Below, in pieces: positions 1 to 5,167 of a DNA stretch of 5,172 nucleotides; positions within the stretch are counted from its first letter, which is position 1, and the number at the start of each line of letters is the position of its first letter. The notes under the pieces are model-generated. The model worked only from the letters and a program-made list of their open reading frames with translations. It had not been told where the DNA came from and searched no databases. The DNA is from an uncultured bacterium (GTDB taxonomy: Bacteria; Actinomycetota; Coriobacteriia; Coriobacteriales; Eggerthellaceae). The translations under genes were made by a program, and so were the position numbers. The stretch lies in assembly GCA_947649215.1 (NCBI GenBank), contig CANSQW010000119.1, forward strand, positions 1 through 5,172, read 5' to 3'.

Positions 1-32
1 GCACCCCCCCTGCGACGCGCGACGTAGCAGCG

Positions 33-50
33 GCACCCCCCCCGCAGACG
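33..50. repeat. C-tract repeat, second copy (first at 1-17)
   Basis: Two similar short segments, at 1-17 and 33-50, each read GCA followed by a run of seven or eight C and then a TGCGACG- or CGCAGACG-like tail. They lie in the gene-free 248 bases before the dehydrogenase. No reading frame, RNA gene or terminator can be supported in this stretch. The repeat may be slippage-prone low-complexity sequence with no function; an 8-base run is not surprising at this GC content. Confidence 0.3.
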
Positions 51-145
51 GGCGCCGCGCCCGCCCCGCCGCATCCATACCGAACGGATTCGCAACACTT
101 CCGGCCCCTCGCCTCGCAGCACCCGCCCGGCGAGCCGCTGCGCCG

Positions 146-151
146 TATACT
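146..151 (+). promoter_or_regulatory. Possible -10 box for the dehydrogenase gene
   Basis: TATACT matches the sigma-70 type -10 consensus at five of six positions and is the only AT-rich hexamer in this very GC-rich leader. Transcription would begin near 158 and leave an untranslated leader of about 90 bases. No convincing -35 hexamer is seen 16-18 bases upstream, so this is a weak call made on the -10 alone. Confidence 0.28.
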
Positions 152-248
152 AGGACGGCGCCCCGCGAGTCCCGCACGGCCCAGGCCGCATCTGTCCGCC
201 GTCGCTCGCGTCCGCCCCCATCGTCCGCCGACCCCCAAGGAGCCCGCC

Positions 249-1238
249 ATGCCAAAAATCGTCGTCACTGACACCGACTTCGGGGATTCCGCCTTCGAGC
301 GCCAGATGGTCGAGGCCGCGGGCATCGAGTTCGCCGCCTACGACGGCGAGCGCTCCCGCACGCCCGAGGAGATCATCGAGCACCTGCGCGGGGCCGACGG
401 GGCCATCACCTCCTACGGCGACTTCACATCGGCCGTCTTCGCGGCGCTGCCCAGCCTCAAGGTGGTCAGCAAGACGGGCACCGGCGTCGACAACATCGCC
501 GTCGATGCCGCCACCGCCAATGGCACGGCCGTCTGCAATGTGCCGGGCTACGGCACCGAGGTGGTGTCCGACCACGCCATCGCGCTCGCGCTCTGCGTGC
601 TGCGTCGCGTGAATGAGCTTGACGCCGACCTGCGCTCCGGCATCTGGGACTTCCATCGACGCCAGCCCCTCGGCCAGGTGAGCGGCCGCACGTTTGGCGT
701 GGTGGGCTACGGGAACATAGGCCGTGCGACAGCCCGCAAGGCCCGCGGGCTGGGGTTTCGCGTGGTCGTATGGGATCGCCGCGGCGTCGCAGGACGCGCG
801 ACGCCGGAGGGCTTTCCCTACGCGGCCCTCGACGAGCTGCTGGCAACGAGCGACGTGGTGAGCTTCCACACGGCGCTCACCCCCGAGACGCACCACCTGC
901 TGAACGCCGAGCGCATCGCCGCCATGAAGCCCGGTGCCGTGGTGGTCAACACCTCGCGCGGCCAGGTGGTGGACACCGACGCCCTCGCCCAGGCCCTGAC
1001 GGAGGGGCGGCTCTGGGGCGCCGGCATCGACGTGTTCGAGGAGGAGCCCGTGGCGCCCGACGCGCCCATCTGCCGCGCGCCGCATACCGTGCTCACGGCC
1101 CACGCGGCCTACTGGTCCGAGGAGTCGGCCGTCGAGCTGCGTACCCGGTGTGCCCAGAACGCCATCGACGTAGTGCTCGGCCGACGCCCCGAGAGCTGCG
1201 TGAACCCCCAGGTGCTCGCCGAGGGCACGCCCGCGTAG
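249..1238 (+). CDS. D-isomer-specific 2-hydroxyacid dehydrogenase, CtBP/phosphoglycerate dehydrogenase-like
   Basis: A 329-residue NAD-dependent oxidoreductase, expected to interconvert a D-2-hydroxyacid and its 2-oxoacid in the cytoplasm. An N-terminal substrate domain is followed by the nucleotide domain. GYGNIG (G153, G155, G158) forms the dinucleotide loop and D176, after VVVW, suits NAD rather than NADP. The catalytic triad can be read: R237 in NTSRG, E266 in DVFEEEP and H285 in LTAHAAYW. The length is normal for the short family members that lack the ACT domain of many SerA proteins, so a serine-biosynthesis role is not implied. The ATG at 249 is preceded by AAGGAG at 237-242 with six bases between, which fixes the start. 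The gene converges on the XRE-type gene with only 46 bases between stops, and I see no clear terminator there. The overall look is closest to bacterial 'C-terminal binding protein' type dehydrogenases; the substrate cannot be told from sequence. Confidence 0.93.
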   Translation: MPKIVVTDTDFGDSAFERQMVEAAGIEFAAYDGERSRTPEEIIEHLRGADGAITSYGDFTSAVFAALPSLKVVSKTGTGVDNIAVDAATANGTAVCNVPGYGTEVVSDHAIALALCVLRRVNELDADLRSGIWDFHRRQPLGQVSGRTFGVVGYGNIGRATARKARGLGFRVVVWDRRGVAGRATPEGFPYAALDELLATSDVVSFHTALTPETHHLLNAERIAAMKPGAVVVNTSRGQVVDTDALAQALTEGRLWGAGIDVFEEEPVAPDAPICRAPHTVLTAHAAYWSEESAVELRTRCAQNAIDVVLGRRPESCVNPQVLAEGTPA

Positions 1239-1284
1239 CGCGCCTGACCCGCGCGGCCCCCGCACCCGGCGACCTGCCAGCGGG

Positions 1285-1704
1285 CTACTGCTCGTTGGCG
1301 CGGAGGAACGCCTCGAGCTCCTGCACCGCCACGCCCGAGGGGCCCCAGGGCGTGATGACCAGCTTGTCCCCGGGGCGCAGGTCCATGTGGCGCGCCGCCG
1401 CCTTCGAGAGCGCCAGGCGGCCGTCGTCCTCCACCGCCGTCACCCCCAGGATGTCCTCGCGCGTGGGCGTGGTGCCCGACGCCGCCCAGCCCTCGCCCTG
1501 GAACACCAGCTCGTCCAGGCCCACGCCCAGCACCTGGGCCAGATAGCAGGCGTGGCGCAAATCCGGCAGCACGCCGCCGTCCTCCCAACGACCCACCGCC
1601 TGGCGCGACGCCCCCACCGCCTTGGCCAACTGCTCCTGCGTGAGGCCGCGCCCCTTGCGCAGCGTGCGGATGGCAGGGCCTAGCATGTCGAGGGAGTCAG
1701 TCAT
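1285..1704 (-). CDS. XRE-family HTH regulator with AbrB-like C-terminal domain
   Basis: Read from the ATG at 1704 this is a 139-residue DNA-binding protein. Residues 10-65 are a Cro/C1-type helix-turn-helix, with the recognition unit at about 22-41 (TQEQLAKAVGASRQAVGRWE). Residues 90-130, with DDGRLALSKAAARHMDLRPGDK, resemble the SpoVT/AbrB swapped-hairpin fold, which usually dimerises and binds DNA. The start is uncertain. The ATG at 1704 lies four bases after a run of ten G that can serve as ribosome binding site. In-frame ATGs at 1791 (AAAGGA five bases before) and 1890 (AGAAGG six bases before, just after the kinase stop) would give 168 and 201 residues. I prefer 1704 because XRE proteins normally begin a few residues before the HTH and the upstream 71 residues look like non-protein sequence. 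The gene lies downstream of the kinase in the same direction; targets are unknown. Confidence 0.85.
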   Translation of the reverse strand: MTDSLDMLGPAIRTLRKGRGLTQEQLAKAVGASRQAVGRWEDGGVLPDLRHACYLAQVLGVGLDELVFQGEGWAASGTTPTREDILGVTAVEDDGRLALSKAAARHMDLRPGDKLVITPWGPSGVAVQELEAFLRANEQ

Positions 1705-1708
1705 CAGA

Positions 1709-1718
1709 CCCCCCCCCC
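1709..1718 (-). promoter_or_regulatory. G10 tract acting as, or beside, the ribosome binding site
   Basis: Ten consecutive C on the given strand are ten G on the coding strand, ending four bases before the preferred ATG of the XRE-type gene. Part of the run can pair with the CCUCC end of 16S rRNA using one G-U pair, so it can act as a Shine-Dalgarno element with flexible spacing. If translation instead begins at 1791 or 1890, the run lies inside the coding frame (W-G-G-G) and any change in its length would shift the frame. Confidence 0.5.
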
Positions 1719-1900
1719 AGAAGGTGTTTTTCCGCGCATTCGCGAGCGCCGGCGTGTCGGCGGCGAAAGCACGGGGGAGAGGCTGGCGCATGGTCGTCCT
1801 TTCGCGACGGGAACGATGGGAAGAACCAACGGTACCCAGCGCCTGCATCGAAACCGCATCGGATTCGCCGCCGTCGAGCAAACAACGCATTCCCTGCCTT

Positions 1901-2614
1901 CTACGCGGCGCCCCCATGCAGCTCGGCGGTCACCGTCGTCCCGGCGCCCGGCTCGCTCGCGAAGGCAAGGCTCCCCTCGTGAGCTGCGGCGATGTCATGG
2001 CAGAGCGTCAGGCCCAAGCCCGCCCCGCCCTCGGGGGCGTGCGCGCCCTCCACGCGGTAGAAAGGCTCCGTCAAGCGACCGAGGGCCTCCGGCGGAATGC
2101 CCGGCCCGTCGTCGGACACGCTGATGCGGCAGCCGTCGTCGAGCATCTGGCACGCCACCCGCACCGCACCGGGCCCGCCGAGCGCCTTGCGCGCGTTCTC
2201 GCACAAGTTCTCCACCAGGGACGTCACGAGGTCGGGCTCCATCAGGCACGCGCCCTCCTCGCAGGCGCAGCTCAAGTCGACGCCGTCGGCGGCGTAGAGG
2301 GGCGCCAGCCGCTCCACCAGGCCCCGCACCAGCGCGCCGGGGCTGGCGGGATGCAGGCGCAGCGGGCGCCCCTCCAGCACGACCAGGTCGAGGATGAGCT
2401 GCGAAAGGCGCTCAAGGCGCTGCCCCTCGGCCAGGATGAAATCGGCTGCCTCGGCGCGCTCCCCCTCGTCAAGCTTCTGGAGGCGCAGCAGATCGGCATA
2501 GCCGATGATGGAGGTGAGGGCCGTCCTTATCTCATGGGCGTAGCTTCCGACGAAACGGGCTTGTCGCTCAACCACGGCCTCCAAATGCGAAACGGCTTCT
2601 TGCTCGGCGGCCAT
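1901..2614 (-). CDS. Sensor histidine kinase, catalytic core only (no sensor or membrane domain)
   Basis: A 237-residue kinase expected to phosphorylate the response regulator encoded just upstream. Residues 15-85 are the dimerisation and phosphotransfer domain, with H27 in AHEIRTALTSIIGYADLL. The usual Pro of HE[IL][RK]TPLT is Ala (A32). Residues 125-235 are the HATPase domain: N box with N136 and N140 (VENLCENARK), D168/G170/G172 in DDGPGIP, F185 in the EPFYRVE segment, and the G2 loop GGAGLGL at 196-202. There is no transmembrane segment, HAMP or PAS domain; the protein begins about 26 residues before the histidine. It cannot be extended, because the same frame meets a stop inside the end of the regulator gene. 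Related kinases usually have 300-450 residues with two membrane helices. The gap to the regulator stop is 16 bases and only a weak GAAGA ribosome site is present, which suggests coupled translation. The kinase is either a soluble form or has lost its input domain. Confidence 0.9.
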   Translation of the reverse strand: MAAEQEAVSHLEAVVERQARFVGSYAHEIRTALTSIIGYADLLRLQKLDEGERAEAADFILAEGQRLERLSQLILDLVVLEGRPLRLHPASPGALVRGLVERLAPLYAADGVDLSCACEEGACLMEPDLVTSLVENLCENARKALGGPGAVRVACQMLDDGCRISVSDDGPGIPPEALGRLTEPFYRVEGAHAPEGGAGLGLTLCHDIAAAHEGSLAFASEPGAGTTVTAELHGGAA

Positions 2615-2630
2615 CGTCGTTCTTCGCGCC

Positions 2631-3284
2631 TCAGGCCTCGAACCGATAGCCGACCTTGTTAACGGCGACTATCTTCTCTTCCCACTTGACCTTCTTGCGC
2701 ATGCGCTGGACGTGGAGGTCGACCGTCTTGGTGCCATAGCGAAACGGCTGGCCCCACACCTGCTCGTACATGGCCTCGCGGGTGAGGGCGCGGCCCGGGT
2801 TGCGTATGAGCAGGAGCAGCAGCTCGTATTCAGTCTTAGTGAGGGGAATCTCCTGGCCATCGCGCATCACGCGGCGGCCGAGGGTGTCCACGGTCAGCCC
2901 ATCGACGATCATCACGCCGTCGGTCTGGCGAAATCGGCGCAGCACCACGTCCACGCGAGCCAGCAGCTCGGCCACCTCGAAGGGCTTGACGATATAGTCC
3001 TCGGCGCCGGCGCGCAGGCCGTGAACCCGGTCGGCCAGGTCGCCGCGGGCGGTGATGAAGATGACGGGCACCCCCAGCGGCCGAATGAAGTCCATGAGCG
3101 CAAAGCCGTCCACCTTGGGAAGCATCACGTCAAGAAGCACCAGATCGAAGCGGCCGCCTTCCAAGATGTCGACCACCTCATCGCCGTCACCTGCGCATAC
3201 GCAGTCGTACCCCTCCTTGGCAAGCGCCAGGCGGATGAGGTTTGAGATAGACCGCTCGTCTTCGGCGATAAGTATGCGGGGCAA
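2631..3284 (-). CDS. OmpR/PhoB-family response regulator
   Basis: A 217-residue two-component transcription regulator. The receiver domain (residues 3-118) shows the acidic pair E8/D9, the phosphoacceptor D52 in LVLLDVMLP, T78 in IFITAR and the conserved K100-P101. The winged-helix effector domain (about 127-215) carries LTKTEYELLLLLIRNPGRALTRE, the TKTVDLHVQRMRKK recognition helix and the final NKVGYRFEA. The start is a TTG at 3284: a strong AAGGAGGTG lies seven bases upstream at 3292-3300, the first residues then read as PRILIAEDE, and the length fits the family. An in-frame ATG at 3551 would add 89 residues that overlap the transposase element and is not credible. The gene is first in an operon with the kinase. 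Its promoter must lie in about 50 bases before the left repeat of the transposase element or within that element; I see no convincing -35/-10 pair. Its target genes are unknown. Confidence 0.94.
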   Translation of the reverse strand: MPRILIAEDERSISNLIRLALAKEGYDCVCAGDGDEVVDILEGGRFDLVLLDVMLPKVDGFALMDFIRPLGVPVIFITARGDLADRVHGLRAGAEDYIVKPFEVAELLARVDVVLRRFRQTDGVMIVDGLTVDTLGRRVMRDGQEIPLTKTEYELLLLLIRNPGRALTREAMYEQVWGQPFRYGTKTVDLHVQRMRKKVKWEEKIVAVNKVGYRFEA

Positions 3285-3291
3285 CGGGGAG

Positions 3292-3300
3292 CACCTCCTT
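3292..3300 (-). promoter_or_regulatory. Strong ribosome binding site that sets a TTG start
   Basis: AAGGAGGTG on the minus strand is a near-perfect complement to the 16S rRNA tail. It lies seven bases before the TTG at 3284. No ATG or GTG in the regulator frame stands at a suitable distance, so this site decides the start. Confidence 0.8.
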
Positions 3301-3349
3301 CGTCCCCAGCATACCGTTCTGCGGCATCGGAACAGCATATATCGCCGAA

Positions 3350-3404
3350 GGGTCACACCTATTGGCACCATCGATGCCAGGGGGTCACACCTAATGGCAC
3401 CATC
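3350..3404 (+). repeat. Left repeat pair of the transposase element
   Basis: Two direct copies, at 3350-3372 and 3382-3404, share GGGTCACACCTAWTGGCAC followed by CATC. They differ at one base in 23 and have a nine-base spacer. A short hairpin (TGGCA at 3363-3367, TGCCA at 3375-3379) spans the first copy and the spacer. They resemble REP-type units recognised by transposases of this family. With only two units this is not a CRISPR array. Confidence 0.8.
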
Positions 3405-3416
3405 ACCACCAAAGGC

Positions 3417-3446
3417 CTGCCAAAGAACCGCATCCAATGGCATAAT
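3417..3446 (+). promoter_or_regulatory. Probable transposase promoter
   Basis: CTGCCA at 3417-3422 (four of six to TTGACA) and CATAAT at 3441-3446 (five of six to TATAAT) are separated by 18 bases. Transcription would start near 3453, about 25 bases before the transposase ATG. The -10 box lies in the dyad GGCATAATTGCC (3439-3450), which could let a protein, perhaps the transposase itself, block the promoter; that last point is inference. Confidence 0.45.
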
Positions 3447-3477
3447 TGCCGCATTCGCCCCGAACGAAGAGGTTTTT

Positions 3478-4239
3478 ATGCGCAAACTTCGCAGTGAACT
3501 TCCGCCTGGATATATCCATGTGACCCAGCGAGGCCTTGGGAGGCGACTCATCTTCGAGGACGATCACGACAAAAGGCGCTACCTTGCAACGCTCCGAGAC
3601 AAGCTTGAGCACTCCGGGGTCTCCGTCCTGGTCTGGACGCTCATGCCCAACCACGTGCACCTTCTGGTGCGGGCGCAACCAGCGGAGCTCTCCAAGCTGA
3701 TGCAGCGCCTCGGAACCAGCTATGCGCAGTACTTCAACGGCCGCCATGGGCACGTCGGCAAGGTCTTCCAGAACAGATTCTCCTCCGAACCCGTCGAGAC
3801 CGAAGCGCATATGCTTGTCGCCATCAGGTACATCCACAGAAATGCCGAGGTGGCGCAGATAGCCACCATGAGGGACTACCCTTGGAGCAGCTACCGCGAA
3901 ATTCTTGGCAAAAGAGTCGCGCTTGAGGGCGAGGGAATATGCGATGCCTCGAAAGCGCTCGAGTTCTTCGGAAGCATGGAGGAGTTCTCTCGATTCCATG
4001 CGATGGAAAACGAGGTCGACGGGTTTGCGCGAGTCGATGGATACCGACCTCGTCTGAGCGACAGCGATGCCTATGCGATAGTCTCGCGCCATTACGGGAA
4101 GGGTTTTGCGGACAGCCTTCCCCGCATGCCAAAGGAGGAGAGGGACGAGGCCTTAAGAACCCTCAAGATCCTCGGCCTCTCGATTCGACAGATAGAACGA
4201 TTGACCGGCATCGGAAGAGGGCCCATCACGAAGGCGTGA
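3478..4239 (+). CDS. REP-associated tyrosine transposase (Y1_Tnp, HUH superfamily)
   Basis: A 253-residue single-strand DNA transposase, expected to cut and rejoin DNA at hairpin or repeat sites using a 5'-phosphotyrosine intermediate and a metal ion. The metal-binding HUH motif is H59-V-H61 in LMPNHVHLLVRA. The likely nucleophile is Y118 in LVAIRYIHRNAEVA, and GHVGKVFQNRF (91-101) and YPWSSY (134-139) are typical of the RAYT branch. The C-terminal 30 residues (LGLSIRQIERLTGIGRG) form a helix-turn-helix-like tail often found in this branch. The ATG at 3478 has AGAGG five bases upstream and puts the conserved GYIHVTQRG near the N-terminus; a longer open frame to the left covers the repeats and is not credible. 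The catalytic residues are all present and the frame is intact, so the gene may be functional. It stands alone, without a tnpB-like partner, which is normal for RAYTs. Confidence 0.92.
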   Translation: MRKLRSELPPGYIHVTQRGLGRRLIFEDDHDKRRYLATLRDKLEHSGVSVLVWTLMPNHVHLLVRAQPAELSKLMQRLGTSYAQYFNGRHGHVGKVFQNRFSSEPVETEAHMLVAIRYIHRNAEVAQIATMRDYPWSSYREILGKRVALEGEGICDASKALEFFGSMEEFSRFHAMENEVDGFARVDGYRPRLSDSDAYAIVSRHYGKGFADSLPRMPKEERDEALRTLKILGLSIRQIERLTGIGRGPITKA

Positions 4240-4251
4240 TGGGGGGGGTGC

Positions 4252-4270
4252 GTGCCATTTGGTGTGACCC
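4252..4270 (-). repeat. Right inverted repeat of the transposase element
   Basis: GTGCCATTTGGTGTGACCC is the reverse complement of the left repeats, with 18 of 19 matches to the second left copy and 17 of 19 to the first. It overlaps a short hairpin, GTGAC (4264-4268), loop CCTTT, GTCAC (4274-4278), which is a plausible transposase recognition structure. It begins 12 bases after the transposase stop; between them is a run of eight G (4241-4248). Confidence 0.8.
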
Positions 4271-4283
4271 TTTGTCACCAACG

Positions 4284-4309
4284 AAAAAAGCACCCGGTTA
4301 ACGGGTGCT
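4284..4309 (-). terminator. Intrinsic terminator of the tRNA-fMet gene
   Basis: Read on the minus strand, an eight-base-pair stem (AGCACCCG with CGGGTGCT) with a five-base loop is followed directly by six T. It begins eight bases after the CCA end of the tRNA. On the plus strand it has a stem but no following T run, so it would not stop the transposase transcript well. Confidence 0.85.
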
Positions 4310-4316
4310 GAGAACT

Positions 4317-4393
4317 TGGTCGCGGGGGCAGGATTTGAACCTACGGCCTCCGGGTTATGAGCCCGGCGAGCTACCAGACTGCTCCACCCCGCA
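4317..4393 (-). tRNA. Initiator tRNA-Met (fMet, anticodon CAT)
   Basis: A 77-base cloverleaf with the anticodon CAT at 4357-4359 and a CCA end encoded at 4317-4319. Three consecutive G-C pairs in the anticodon stem (GGG before and CCC after CTCATAA) mark it as the initiator rather than the elongator. The T loop is TTCAAAT. The first acceptor pair is U1 with G72, a weak wobble in place of the usual C1/A72 mismatch of bacterial initiators; a weak 1:72 pair is what transformylase needs. It is a single gene with its own promoter-like sequence upstream and a terminator downstream. Confidence 0.95.
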
Positions 4394-4423
4394 ATATATG
4401 TGCGCCCCTAAGGGCAAGGAAAT

Positions 4424-4452
4424 ATATTACGCGCCTTAGCTCCGCAGCACAA
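4424..4452 (-). promoter_or_regulatory. Probable tRNA-fMet promoter
   Basis: On the minus strand, TTGTGC (4447-4452) and TAATAT (4424-4429) are separated by 17 bases. The -35 matches only in its TTG part, but the AT-rich -10 stands out in GC-rich DNA. Transcription would start near 4417 and give a leader of about 24 bases, with a small GCCC/GGGC hairpin (4404-4415) before the mature 5' end. Confidence 0.45.
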
Positions 4453-4556
4453 CCCCCAGGAAGGTCGCGCCGCCAAACGGCACAATTCCTGCACATTAGG
4501 GACGCCCGCAAGCGCTGGCGCCATCAGCCGGGACGCGCGTAGGCGACCGCCTGCGC

Positions 4557-4641
4557 GCTAGCCAGGGCGAGCGCAAGCAGGCGGGCGCGGACCAGCTAGG
4601 GCGAGCGCAGGCGGGCGCGGGCCAGCCAGGGCGAGCGCAGG
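4557..4641. repeat. Degenerate GC-rich tandem repeat downstream of the UspA gene
   Basis: Three units of 34, 30 and 21 bases each carry AGGGCGAGCGC (4564-4574, 4598-4608, 4628-4638) and, in the first two, end in GCGGGCGCGG. The first unit has a four-base insertion. The array ends one base before the UspA stop codon. An upstream segment, CCGCCTGCGC (4547-4556), is the exact complement of GCGCAGGCGG (4605-4614), so the 3' part of a UspA transcript could fold into strong hairpins. No T run follows, so I do not call it an intrinsic terminator. The rest of 4394-4642 holds only the tRNA promoter. Confidence 0.6.
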
Positions 4642-4642
4642 G

Positions 4643-5122
4643 TCACTTCACGGTGAGCACCGGCACGTCCGCCTCGTGGAGGACGGCGTAGCTCACGCTG
4701 CCGAGCATGCCTCGCAGGGCGCCCAGGCCCCGACGACCCATGACGATGATCTCGCAGTCGTTCGCCTCGGCGTAGTCGCAGATGCCGTCGGCCACCTTGC
4801 CGCTGATGACAGCGCCCACCTGCACGTCGCAGGCCACATCGTCCAGGCGCTCGCCGAGGGCCTCGTTCAGGTCGTCCATCGCGGTGGCCTTGGCGCGCTC
4901 GATCACGCGCTCGTACGATTCCATGTCCGGGAAGATCAGCGGCGTGGCCGAGCCCGGCCCTGCCGGCGCCTCCAGCTCGGCGGCCACGGCGCCGGCAGGC
5001 ACCACGGTCAGCACGTGCAGCACGGCGGCGGCATCGTCAGCGATCAGCTTCTTCGCCACCTCGAGGGCGTTCTGGGACGGCTCGGAGCCGTCGAAGGGCA
5101 CGAGGATCCTCTTGTACAGCAT
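4643..5122 (-). CDS. Universal stress protein, UspA family
   Basis: A 159-residue single-domain cytoplasmic protein of the Usp fold, which forms dimers and in many members binds ATP; such proteins are induced by starvation or stress. The N-terminal strand KRILVPFDGSEPS carries D11, which usually contacts the adenine. The nucleotide loop is GRRG...GS (G129, G132, G141, S142). It reads G-2X-G-8X-GS, one residue shorter than the classical G-2X-G-9X-G[S/T], so binding is likely but not certain. The ends LHEADVPVLTVK and the length are typical. I chose the ATG at 5122 because AGGAAAGGGG lies five bases upstream and the protein then begins MLYKRILVP; an in-frame ATG at 5146 has no ribosome site and adds eight unlikely residues. 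The gene is alone, and a dyad at 5143-5167 may control it. Confidence 0.93.
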   Translation of the reverse strand: MLYKRILVPFDGSEPSQNALEVAKKLIADDAAAVLHVLTVVPAGAVAAELEAPAGPGSATPLIFPDMESYERVIERAKATAMDDLNEALGERLDDVACDVQVGAVISGKVADGICDYAEANDCEIIVMGRRGLGALRGMLGSVSYAVLHEADVPVLTVK

Positions 5123-5142
5123 CGCTTCCCCTTTCCTCGGAT

Positions 5143-5167
5143 GCATTCGCTGATACTCAGCGTAAGC
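5143..5167. promoter_or_regulatory. Inverted repeat upstream of the UspA gene, possible operator
   Basis: A perfect six-base dyad, CGCTGA and TCAGCG with a three-base spacer (5148-5162), extends to an imperfect 11-base dyad (nine of 11 matches). It lies 21 bases before the ATG at 5122, so it overlaps the likely transcription start or leader. It could be a repressor site or an RNA hairpin. The window ends five bases beyond, so the promoter itself cannot be judged. Confidence 0.45.

Larger units (their letters stand above)
3348..4279 (+). mobile_element. RAYT-type (IS200/IS605-related) element with flanking repeats
   Basis: The segment consists of a Y1/HUH transposase gene flanked by copies of one short sequence: two direct copies on the left (3350-3372 and 3382-3404) and one inverted copy on the right (4252-4270). 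Its base composition is visibly less GC-rich than the dehydrogenase, kinase and UspA genes around it, which fits acquired DNA. Edges are set by the outermost similarity: AAGGGTCACACC on the left at 3348 matches the inverted right copy, and the GTGAC/GTCAC hairpin ends at 4278. No target duplication is seen, as expected for single-strand HUH transposition. The exact ends are not certain. Confidence 0.7.

Noticed and set aside
150..1265. A long minus-strand open frame of 371 residues opposite the dehydrogenase
   Set aside because: It is rich in Gly, Arg, His and Ala with no recognisable domain, and lies over a gene with a full catalytic triad and ribosome site; it is an effect of high GC in the third codon position.
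1622..2662. A 346-residue plus-strand open frame opposite the kinase and the XRE gene start
   Set aside because: It has no domain and spans two real minus-strand genes; the kinase motifs on the other strand are decisive.
2712..3245. A 177-residue plus-strand open frame opposite the response regulator
   Set aside because: Composition is that of a shadow frame, and the receiver and winged-helix motifs are on the minus strand.
3350..3404. Two direct repeats with 32-base period that could suggest a tiny CRISPR array
   Set aside because: There are only two units, the spacer is nine bases, and an inverted copy lies past the transposase; they are element repeats.
3052..3477. N-terminal extension of the transposase open frame
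   Set aside because: It runs through the response-regulator gene and the left repeats; the ATG at 3478 has a ribosome site and gives the normal family length.
4241..4248. Run of eight G after the transposase stop as a second variable tract
   Set aside because: It is outside any gene and promoter, and a run of eight is expected by chance at this base composition.
4357..4542. A 61-residue plus-strand open frame
   Set aside because: It begins inside the tRNA gene on the opposite strand and has no ribosome site or known motif.
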